DNA of 54,270 nt, taken from assembly GCA_002179805.1 (NCBI GenBank), contig NAVB01000684.1, positions 1 through 54,270 on the forward strand, written 5' to 3'. Made by a program: the position numbers and the translations under genes. Positions 9,430 to 17,867 of the stretch are shown here, in pieces; positions within the stretch are counted from its first letter, which is position 1, and each line of letters opens with the position of its first letter. Origin of the DNA: Acanthamoeba lenticulata. Lineage: Eukaryota > Discosea > Longamoebia > Acanthamoebidae. The notes beneath the pieces are model-generated. The model saw nothing but the letters and a program-made list of their open reading frames with translations. It was not told the DNA's origin and ran no database searches.

Positions 9430-11393
9430 ATGGTACCCTGCCGCTTGCACTCCGTCATCGCCCTATTCCTGCAAGTTTTGCTCCTCTGTTGTGCTGCGCC
9501 ACTTGGGTCGCCTCAAGTTACACCATGGATCGAAGCCTCCTCGCCGCGACCTCCCTTGGCTCTTTGGCCTTCTTCTTTGCTGGTGGTGGAACAGTGGGCT
9601 CAGGCGTCCATGAAACCGCGCTCCAGATGGAAATTTACAGCACATGGCACGACTGGCTCCCTCTCTCAAAGCCGCTACTCTATCGCAGCGACTTCTGTAG
9701 CCAACGTATCCCTCTTCGCTGGAGGCTATTGCTTCTGTGACGATCCAGGGAACCCAAGGCCCGTGGCCACGGTGGACATTTACAATGCGGTGGACTCCTC
9801 CTGGACGACAGCCAACCTCTCCATCGTCCGCTCTTACCTCGCGGCGACTTCTGCTGGTCACGTCGCCCTCTTTGCTGGTGGCTACTCATCGGACTCGGGC
9901 TACAGCGCGGTGGTGGACATTTACAATGCGGTGGACTCCTCCTGGACAACAGCCAACCTCTCCGTCGCCCGCATGGACCTAGCGGCGACGTCAGTGGGGG
10001 CCACCTCGCCTTCTTCGCCGGTGGCGCCGTGGATGGTGAGGAAGCGGTCAGCAACGTGGTGGATATCTACAACGCGATCAACGGCTCGTGGACCAACGCT
10101 ACCCTCTCTGTCGCTCGCAGATCCTTGGTAGCCACGTCCGTGGGCAACCTCGCCTTGTTCGCCGGTGGCATGGATAGGCAGGGAGGGGCCAGCAATGTGG
10201 TGGACATCTACAACGTCACCAGTGGCTCGTGGACCAACGCTACCCTCTCTGTCGATCGCTGGGAGTTTGCAGCCACGTCCGTGGGCAACCTGGCCATCTT
10301 TGCCGGTGGTTATCAGCCGGCCACATTGGCCATCTGAATCTCGGTTTGTGGGTATTGTGGATCACTGCTGGTGGTGCTGTTGCTGCTGTTGTGCCATGAG
10401 GAAACTGACCAGTGAAGGCAAATGTCGTCGTCAAGCTGTCGGGCATGCCATCAATGCGCGTAAAGTTAGCGAATGGCGGGCTGATCTTGATGCGTAGCTC
10501 CAGGGTGCTGTTGTCGCTGCCTTGCCAAGGCCAGTCGCGTAGGCGCAGTGAACTTGGTCTGCCAGGTATCCACATAAAGCTTGGTGGTGGCGTCCAGGAG
10601 GATGGTCGTTTGCTTGTCAAACAGGTAGAACTGGGTTCACTTTTCAAAACACTTTGCCAACGACGACCAGTTTGAACGGAAGAGACTGAATCCACCGCCT
10701 GGCGTTGGCACCTTGTCAAACCAGCGACCTGGACCTAAGTGAGTCGAGATCTACCCAACCGTCTTGCTCGTTTGAGAACAGTACCGGTATCAAAAGAACA
10801 CGTGCCAACGACTGAGCCGCCGTCGACTTCAGAAATGCTGCTCCCAAAGTTCACCTTGCCGGTGGAGATCTACCATACTTTCCTGAAACTTACTTATACC
10901 CATACCCTTCAACCCATGTGTAGCCCCCACCAAAGAGGGCGTAATTGCCAACGGTGGTGTTCGATGGCCAGAGCAAAGGAGGCAACGCAAATTTCGACGC
11001 GAATGTGACCACATCAGAACTCGTGCTGCGCTTCTTGCGGTTCAACTCCACACTCGTCTATGACCCCAGTACCTCTCCCTTCCCTTCCAATGTGAGACCG
11101 CAAGCTTGTTGTTGACTGCTTATGGTGGTGGTGGTTGTTAACCGCCCAGATCTGGGCGTCCTGTCGGCGCCAGAGCCAATTCTGGCGGAGATGGCGGGAA
11201 TGAGGGAGACGACGGGACGCCAGTGGGGCTGATTGTTGGGGTCACCGTGGCTGGCGGCGTAGCCGTTCTGATGGTCACGGCGCTTGTGGTTGCCGTCGCA
11301 ACAGTTTCATGGATCAAGCTCAAGTTGGCGCGCAGTGTGGCCATTAGTGCGCAGGTCAACTTTCACGTCTTTGACGAGGCACGCCATTTGTAG
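9430..11393 (+). pseudogene. Kelch-repeat surface receptor locus with frame breaks
   Basis: The ATG at 9430 opens a signal peptide (CRLHSVIALFLQVLLLCCA). After it come five kelch-like units of about 45 residues with the pattern LAATSVG..ALFAGG....VVDIYN....SWT. The units do not stay in one frame. They move from the 9430 frame to another near 9500-9525, back near 9600-9660, and away again near 9995, where one more G in a G5 run would restore AATSVGGHLAFFAGG. A stop follows at 10335. Beyond it are plus-strand fragments such as VVFDGQSKGGNANFDANV at 10955 and a final transmembrane helix (GLIVGVTVAGGVAVLMVTAL) with a short basic tail, stopping at 11391-11393. The whole looks like a type I kelch surface protein that is either decayed or badly sequenced. 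Function would be adhesion or sensing, by inference only. Confidence 0.55.
10800..11010 (-). pseudogene. Minus-strand kelch-like scrap inside the kelch locus
   Basis: Read on the minus strand, about 11010-10885 gives NTTVGNYALFGGGYTWVEG, a kelch-type strand pattern, and a stop follows soon after. A further minus-strand piece at 10640-10440 gives ILLDATTKLYVDTWQT and, in another frame, NSTLELRIKISPPFANFT. These face the opposite way to the plus-strand kelch units and the transmembrane exon. They could be an inverted, decayed copy or chance frames. Confidence 0.25.
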
Positions 11394-11453
11394 CCATAAA
11401 CAAAAAGAAAAATATCAAGAAATCTTACTACCGTTACCGTTTTGGCGGGAAAA

Positions 11454-12441
11454 ATGGCATACAAGTTTCGTGTAAAGTTGGAGTTGATGCATCACGCTGC
11501 TCGAACCCACATGCAGGATACTGCAGCTGAGCAGTTTGCGCGCAGCTTACGGCGGCTTGACGGCATTTTTGCCGAAGTAAGTGGAGACGAGCGCTACCTG
11601 GTTCACGGCAAGACCACACGCCACGATTCGTGGCTGCTTACCGTCACGAATCTGAATGAGAGCATCTGGGAGAAGGAGGTCTTTTTCGAGGAGATGCAGC
11701 ACCAAGTACGTCTACTCTTTCTCTCCTTTATCGAACCCTCAGTCAACCAACTAGACCGCAAAACGCAGAAGAAGGCGCTGGGCTTTGCCAAGGAGTCATG
11801 GATGGATTTTCTTGGGCGGCTGGTTGAAGCACTGCGGTCGGACAGCCTCTTTGTGAGCCTCAACGACAATGACCAAATGAAGTTGACAGCCTGGTGCTAC
11901 TGTCAAGGGAAGCAGGTCTCCTACACATACACTCTCCTACCCGGAGAGCCTGACGAAGTGCGGCCCAAGGTGGCCGACCTCGTGTTTGACCTGCTCGCCC
12001 TGGCCCGACGACAACGGCGCTCTGAGGAACAAGAGGAGCGGGCCGAACCCGCATCGTCGTCTGCCTCGCAACCTTCGTCATCGTCACAAACAACCATTGC
12101 TGGAAGCATGGAGGCCACCTCTTCCTTCAGCACCAAGCGATCGGCAGAGTCCACGCCGCTTTTTGACTCAGTGGCTGCTGTGGCCAACACAGTGCCTACC
12201 AAGGCGCAGGCCAAGGGCGCCAAGCGGAAGCAGGGCTTCTCACTCGTTAACCCACGCGTCAAACGGTTAGCGCCCCTCTTCCCCCTTCCTTAGAGGAAAG
12301 CGATTTCTCCTGTACCGCCAAAGTTTGGCCTAACGAGCGCACCTCGTCGGTAGGTGGCATGGAACAAAGGGCGCCCGCATTGGTGACGCTGCTGCGCCCA
12401 ACAAGCTCGCCGTGGCCGCTCCCGTCAGCGCCGACGAGTAA
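11454..12441 (+). CDS. PAXX-like non-homologous end-joining factor
   Basis: The start is the ATG at 11454 (MAYKFRVKLEL). The first about 180 residues have the layout of the XRCC4/XLF/PAXX head: alternating strands (SWLLTVTNLNESIWEKEVFF), two helices, then KLTAWCYCQGKQVSYTYTLL. A helical stalk follows (VRPKVADLVFDLLALARRQR). A Ser/Glu-rich linker leads to a C-terminal motif, KQGFSLVNPRVKR, then after a proposed intron (12267-12352) WHGTKGARIGD and an end at SADE-stop, 12441. Human PAXX ends in a Ku-binding tail with the same S-L-(I/V)-N-P core followed by basic residues. Family role: bridging Ku-bound DNA ends in the nucleus. The head similarity is structural impression only; the tail motif is the stronger evidence. 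XLF or another XRCC4-fold member is the alternative. Confidence 0.52.
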
Positions 12442-12526
12442 CGAGGATAGCACAACCACCCTGGCGCTGGCTCTCTGTACAAAGGACGATAATTTATTGA
12501 CAGTTCCCCCCCCCTCTCTGCTCGAC

Positions 12527-15357
12527 TTAGCCGAACTTGTCCTCCTGGTAGTGGTTCTTCTCCTTGAGGGTGCGGATGTACTGCTCGGCCTGAGCGCGCT
12601 CCATCTTGCCGCATTGCGCGACGACCGTCACGAGCGTCTCCTCGACGCCCATAGCCATCCGTGTCGCCCTGCAGCCCACAGGCACACGCAAGGGAATCAG
12701 CTTCCAACAACACGACGTGACGCACAGGGCAGGACAAGAGGTACCCGCAAACGTAGACGTTGGCGTGCTCGTGATGGAGGAAGTGCCATATCCGGTCCGC
12801 ATTCTCGAGCAGCTTGTGCTGAACAAATACCCTGTGGAGCGGTGACGATCGAGTCAGCGACTTGATGTGTTTCAGCATCAACGTGATGCACGAGTACCGT
12901 TCTTCTTGTGCGTGGGAGAAGGCCGGGACCAGCTGAAGGTTGCCCCGCGCGATCTCTCGATTCAGCTCTTCCTCGTAGAGGAAGTCCTGGCCCGGATGAT
13001 AGCACCCAAAGTAGAGGACGGTCCCGCCGAGCGCCCTTCCCTCGTGTTCGTGCAGATACGTCCGGTCCTGCACAAAGGCCTGTTAAAAGCACAGCGTGAC
13101 GAAACGAGTCAGTCCCAAGTCCTCCCAGCCAGCGCCAAAAGGCCAGCCCACGTACGCGGAAGGGAGCGAGGCCTGTGCCGGCGGCGATCATCAAGATCGG
13201 GTGGGAGGAGTCGGGCAGCTTGAAGAGCGAGTTCTTGACAAAGATGTGGGCCTGATCGCCCGTCTCCAGGCGGTTGCAGAGGTATTCCGAGCACACTCCA
13301 CGGTGGAGGCGGCCTCGCGCGGTCACATGTTGGGTGAGGCCCACCGTCAGGTGGATGTTTCGCGGATGCACCTGTGAATCCATCCCACACGTTGTTAAAC
13401 CATAACCAGAGTTGCAGCCTGATAAGGGGCTTGGGCCGTACCCGATTGGACGAGGAGATGGAGTAATAGCGGGGCTGAAGAGGTGGGGCGAGCTCGATGA
13501 AGCTGCTCAACGGTATGTCGGCGGATTGGTAGCGCTGCAGGACATCGAGCATGATCTGCTCTTCGTCCACCATCCGCTTGATTCCCTCCTGCAACCAGAA
13601 GCTCAAGGTCAGATTCTTCTATAGAGTCTTGAAAGTGGAGTTGCGTCCGGGGGGGAGGTACATTGCCAGCGAGCACAGACTCGAGCTCGGCGCGCTCGGC
13701 AGGCCGTCCCACGAAGGGGAGGATGCTGGACAGGTGCGCCTTCTTCAGCGGCGCCGAGAGGTCGGCGTAGTGCGCGAGGTAGGTGGCCACCGTGCATGGC
13801 GTCGCGAACGGCAGCGTGACTTTCGAGTCGGGCTTGGTGGTGAAATCCACAACCGTGTCCAGCGGGACCTTCAGGCGTTGGGCGTACTGGGTCACGAGTT
13901 CGGGGTGATTGCGCGGAAAGACGCCCAAGTAGTCTCCCGTCACGTAACTGAGTGCGATTACGCGCGTCAGTCTCAACTGTCGACATGGCCGTCCCCCACC
14001 ACGCGTGAAGCTCCGTACCTCATGGAAGGGGCGTCGGTGATGTCGAGTTCGATGTGCTTGCACGACCGCGGAGAGTCTTTTGTGTTAAGCTCCAGCCTAT
14101 GACCACATCAACCATCATGATGGTACATGATCAGCGACGAGGCAGGCTAAAGATGGAACCGAAGACGGAGACACGCACTTGCGCAGGAGCGGGGCCGGGT
14201 AGGGATTTCTGATGTCCACGGGCCGTGTCGTATCGTAGGGGCGACGCTGGACCAACCGCTGCTGCAGGCTCGCGGCCTCGGAAGATGGCACGACCCGCAG
14301 TGTAAAGGCTTTGTCCTCCTCAACGGGCTCCGGCGTGCTGGCCGGGCTTGGCGCCGCCGCAGTCGTCGCTGTCGAGACCACGCTGCGCTCGAGCTCTTCC
14401 AACTTGGGGAAGAGCAAGTCGACCCACTCTTCAAAATTGGTCTCGATGTCGCCGTTGTCGTCGCCCTCACCTGCCGCGTGTGTCCGGTCAAGCAATGCCC
14501 TCGGAAGGAGCGAGAAGCGCGCACGTATACACACAGACGTACCTCTGTCCACGACCTCCTGCGCGCCCAACTCGAGCATGCGATGCTCCACAAACTTGGC
14601 GGCGGCCTGATATCGCGTCGGATACGTTTGGCTCATGCCTGGTGGGACCCCATCATGCGTGTTCATGTGTCAGAGCAAATGGTGGCGGCATGAGTAGGGG
14701 TGGCTGAATTCGTACCGAGGCCAAAGACAGCGAACCGAACAGGAGCGAATCGACCACGGTCGTCTTCGCGTTCCTTGGCCTTCAGCCACTCAAAGAAGTT
14801 CTTGGCGTTGTCGGTGTTCTCGCCCTGCGACGGTGTCGCCGTCCCGATATTAGGCGCACGTGTGGTCCTCGTGACTCAAGGGTTCAGTACCTGTCCGAAA
14901 GTGGCTTGAATAAACACATTCACAGCCGACTTGTCTTCAAACAAAAGGTTCTGGATATCGTCATCTCGGTGAGAACAAAAAACCCAAAGGCCAGCCAGAG
15001 AGGAGGCAAGAGACGAACCGGATCAAACTCCTCCAAGTCTATCACCTTGGCCTTGAGGCTCTTCTTGCGAGCCAGCTTGCCCAGCTGCTGCGCAAAGCCT
15101 GGGGTCACATAGACAGGCGCAGCAATCAGCAGGGGAGGAGCGTGAGCACACAGTGCTGCGGGCTGTCCCCGGAGACCAGGAGTCTAGCGGTGGTTACCCA
15201 TGGCGGTGCCAGTCTGCGAGCCAAACATGACATTGAGGTTGACCGGAGCTGCAGTCGGAGGTGCTGCGCGGTACCCCCTGGCCAACCAAGAGGGCAGCAC
15301 GCCTGCGCTTGCTCCGGCAAGGTGTCCACCCTTGACGCTCCTACGCGTGCGGAACAT
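12527..15357 (-). CDS. NADPH-cytochrome P450 reductase-like diflavin reductase, probably mitochondrial
   Basis: Passes electrons from NADPH through FAD and FMN to a redox partner. Exons run leftward. First a basic presequence starts at the ATG 15357 (MFRTRRSVKGGHLAGASAG). FMN domain: LNVMFGSQTGTA, IQATFGQGENTDNAKNFF, then FGLGMSQTYPTRYQ across an intron. Connecting domain: ELDITDAPSM, YVTGDYLGVFPRN. FAD site: QPRYYSISSS. NADPH site: MIAAGTGLAPFR, then YFGCYHPGQDFLYEEEL, NVYVCG and MERAQAEQYI. It ends EDKFG-stop at 12527. About ten exons; all key blocks are present. A microsomal P450 reductase has an N-terminal membrane helix. Here none is seen and the first residues resemble a mitochondrial presequence. 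An in-frame ATG at 15462 would add 35 residues. The gene is divergent from the hybrid cluster protein gene 330 bases away, and its 3' end is 85 bases from the PAXX-like gene's stop. Confidence 0.85.
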
Positions 15358-15687
15358 GTTGTGTTGTCTGGGCAGTTTGCAAATAGTGTTGCATGGGCGT
15401 GTGGGACAGGCAAAGTTAAGTTCAGCCCCGTTACTCCGGCCTTGGCTAGGCGTCAGCGACATCTCCTGTGGTCAACGTTTTTCAACGGCGTTGCCTTGGA
15501 GACGTCCAATGGGATTAGCTCCGGCCCTCTTGATTTCGTAACGGCGTCAAACACTTTTCCAGCACTTCCAAGCGGGAGCTGAATTCCGATTGGCGTTCAT
15601 CTTAACCAGGATGGCCATTAAAAGGCCAACGACTAAGCCAAAAGAACATCTTCCAACACAAACCCAACACACCGCACCACATTCCCG
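15358..15687. promoter_or_regulatory. Shared divergent promoter region of the diflavin reductase and HCP genes
   Basis: The 330 bases between the two start codons must hold 5' leaders and promoters for both genes. No classical TATA box was identified, and an A/C-rich leader (15645-15680) precedes the HCP ATG. Co-regulation is inferred from position. If the reductase starts at 15462 instead, the gap is 225 bases. Confidence 0.45.
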
Positions 15688-17640
15688 ATGAAGAGGTTTC
15701 ATCAAGCTTCGACCCGCTCGGCTTCGACCCTCTCGCACACTGTGCGCCACACAAGCGGTTCTGCGTTGTCGCGGAGCCTGCTCATGCCCCGCTGTGGGCC
15801 AGCAGCGACCGGCAGGTTGACTACGTCGACGAGCACTGTCAGCCGCGTCCTTCCTCGCGTAGCCGCCACCCGGGCTCTTCACGCCACTGCTGGCCTCCGC
15901 GGTGCGGCCGCCAGCGCCGCTGCGTCGCCGGACATGTTTTGCTTCCAGTGCGAGCAGACGAGGGACAACAAAGGTTGTACGACCGTCGGCGTATGCGGCA
16001 AGACGCCCGAGGTTGCCTCGCTGCAAGATCTCCTGATTCACGCCACCAAGGGCGTTTCTATCTACGCCAAGGGAGCTCGCGACCTGGGTGGCCTCTCCGA
16101 CCGCGAGGTCGACAACTTCGTCCTGCGGGCCCTTTTCAGCACGGTGACCAACGTCAACTTTGACGCTGCCCGGTTCAATGCTTTCCTCGCCGAGGCGCAG
16201 GAGATGAAGAACCGCGCCAAGGCCCTCTACGACCAGGCCAAGGCCAAGGCGTCGCCTGAGGCGCTCGCCAAGGCGCTGGCCCTCGAGCAGCAGGAGGACC
16301 AGTGGAAGCCTACCGCCTTCAAGTACAGCCCCGGAATGACGCAGGAGGAGCTCGAGGCCGAAGGGCACCGCGTGGGCGTCCTGCAGAGGAAGGAGGTCTA
16401 CGGGCCCGATCTGAGCGGTCTCCAGGAGATGGCCCTCTACGGCCTCAAGGGCTTGGCCGCCTACGCCGAGCACGCCTTCGTGCTGGGCCAGGAGAGCGAC
16501 GAGGTCTTTGCCTTTTGTCACGAGGCCCTGGCCAGGCTGAGCCGCACCAACGAACAGACGGTCGAAGGCCTGCTCCAGCTGTGCCTCGATGTGGGCAAGG
16601 TGAACGTGGAGGTGATGCGTCTGCTCGACCTCGGAGCCACCTCGCGCTACGGCCACCCGAAGCCGACGCCCGTGCGCACGACCGCGGTCAAGGGCAAGTG
16701 CGTGCTCATCTCTGGCCACGACCTGCGCGACCTCGAGGAGCTGCTCAAGCAGACCGAGGGCAAGGGCATCAACGTCTACACGCACGGCGAGATGCTTCCG
16801 GCTCATGGCTACCCGGGCCTCAAGGAGCGCTACCCGCACCTCGTCGGTAACTACGGCGGCGCGTGGCAGCAGCAGAAGATCGAGTTCGCGGGCTTCCCGG
16901 GACCGATCCTCATGACCACCAACTGCATCATCGAGCCCCGCAAGAGCTACAAGAACCGCATCTACACGCGCAGCGTCGTCGGCTGGCCCGGCGTGAAGCA
17001 CATCGCCAACTACGACTTCTCGGAGCTCGTCGAGCAGGCCCTGGCCATGGACGGCTTCGAGGCCGATGAGCCCGATCGCAACGCGACCATGACCGGCTTC
17101 GCGCGCAACACCGTGCTCTCCGTGGCCGGTCAGGTCGTCGACCTGGTCAAGAGCGGCGCCATCAAGCACTTCTTCCTCATCGGCGGCTGCGACGGCGCCG
17201 AAGGTGAGCGCAACTACTTCAAGGAGATGGCACTCAGTACGCCCAAGGACACCATGATCCTCACCCTGGCCTGCGGCAAGTACCGCTTCAACAAGTTCTT
17301 CGACCAGTTCGGCACCATCGGTGGCCTGCCCCGCATGCTCGACATCGGCCAGTGCAACGACGCCTACTCGGCCATCCAGATCGCCGCCGGCCTCCAGCAG
17401 GCGTTCGGCCTCAAGGACATCAACCAGCTCCCGCTCTCCTTCGTCATCTCGTGGTTCGAGCAGAAGGCCGTCGCCGTCTTCCTTTCCCTGCTCCACCTCA
17501 ACGTCAAGAACATCTACCTCGGGCCGCAGCTCCCGGCCTTTGCCACGCCGGCCATGCTCGACGTCCTCGTCCAGTCCTACGGCGTCAAGCAGATCAACAA
17601 CGTGCAGGCCGACATGAAGACCATGCTTGGCCAGGCCTAA
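15688..17640 (+). CDS. hcp: Hybrid cluster protein (hydroxylamine reductase type), mitochondrial
   Basis: Reduces hydroxylamine and/or nitric oxide at a hybrid Fe-S-O cluster. One intronless frame of 650 residues. Residues 1-80 are Ser/Arg/Ala-rich without acidic residues, a typical mitochondrial presequence. The mature start MFCFQCEQTRDNKGCTTVGV has the spacing C-x2-C-x8-C-x5-C of the [4Fe-4S] site of anaerobe-type HCPs. Hybrid-cluster ligands are all seen: His in ISGHDL, Glu in YTHGEMLPAHGYP, Cys in MTTNCIIEP, the persulfide Cys in IGGCDGAEGE, Cys in LACGKYRFN, Cys in IGQCNDAY, and Glu/Lys in WFEQKAVA. The length fits the family plus presequence. Strong GC bias gives a long antisense frame, which is a shadow. 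The bacterial-type sequence and lack of introns suggest lateral acquisition. Acanthamoeba is known to carry other anaerobic mitochondrial enzymes. Confidence 0.95.
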   Translation: MKRFHQASTRSASTLSHTVRHTSGSALSRSLLMPRCGPAATGRLTTSTSTVSRVLPRVAATRALHATAGLRGAAASAAASPDMFCFQCEQTRDNKGCTTVGVCGKTPEVASLQDLLIHATKGVSIYAKGARDLGGLSDREVDNFVLRALFSTVTNVNFDAARFNAFLAEAQEMKNRAKALYDQAKAKASPEALAKALALEQQEDQWKPTAFKYSPGMTQEELEAEGHRVGVLQRKEVYGPDLSGLQEMALYGLKGLAAYAEHAFVLGQESDEVFAFCHEALARLSRTNEQTVEGLLQLCLDVGKVNVEVMRLLDLGATSRYGHPKPTPVRTTAVKGKCVLISGHDLRDLEELLKQTEGKGINVYTHGEMLPAHGYPGLKERYPHLVGNYGGAWQQQKIEFAGFPGPILMTTNCIIEPRKSYKNRIYTRSVVGWPGVKHIANYDFSELVEQALAMDGFEADEPDRNATMTGFARNTVLSVAGQVVDLVKSGAIKHFFLIGGCDGAEGERNYFKEMALSTPKDTMILTLACGKYRFNKFFDQFGTIGGLPRMLDIGQCNDAYSAIQIAAGLQQAFGLKDINQLPLSFVISWFEQKAVAVFLSLLHLNVKNIYLGPQLPAFATPAMLDVLVQSYGVKQINNVQADMKTMLGQA

Positions 17641-17867
17641 GAGCGAGAGCGAACGATTGTCTTGCCGGTCGTGCGAGAGCGCCGTCTGTAATTTTGATTT
17701 CTAAAAACGCAAAAAGTAAACTATTTATTTCTTTTCTCTATTTTTAAAATAATTTTTTTAATTGTTTGAAAATTGGCTATTTGAGGACGAGGCGCACAAA
17801 ATTACATACAACATGCCTCGCACCACACACCCGATCACAGCCACCCAGTTTGGGGAAGAGGGGGGAC
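17641..17867. other. AT-rich convergent 3' region
   Basis: After the HCP stop the sequence turns A/T-rich (17695-17765), as expected for 3' ends and poly(A) signals of the two convergent genes. Confidence 0.5.

Noticed and set aside
12359..12865. Plus-strand frame after the PAXX-like gene
   Set aside because: It covers the last two exons of the diflavin reductase on the other strand, whose motifs (VYVCG, MERAQAEQYI) are decisive.
15547..17496. 649-codon open frame on the minus strand opposite HCP
   Set aside because: It mirrors the HCP gene codon by codon. Strong G/C bias at third positions removes stops from the antisense frame. Its protein is Leu/Val/Glu-rich with no domain, while the sense strand has every HCP ligand.
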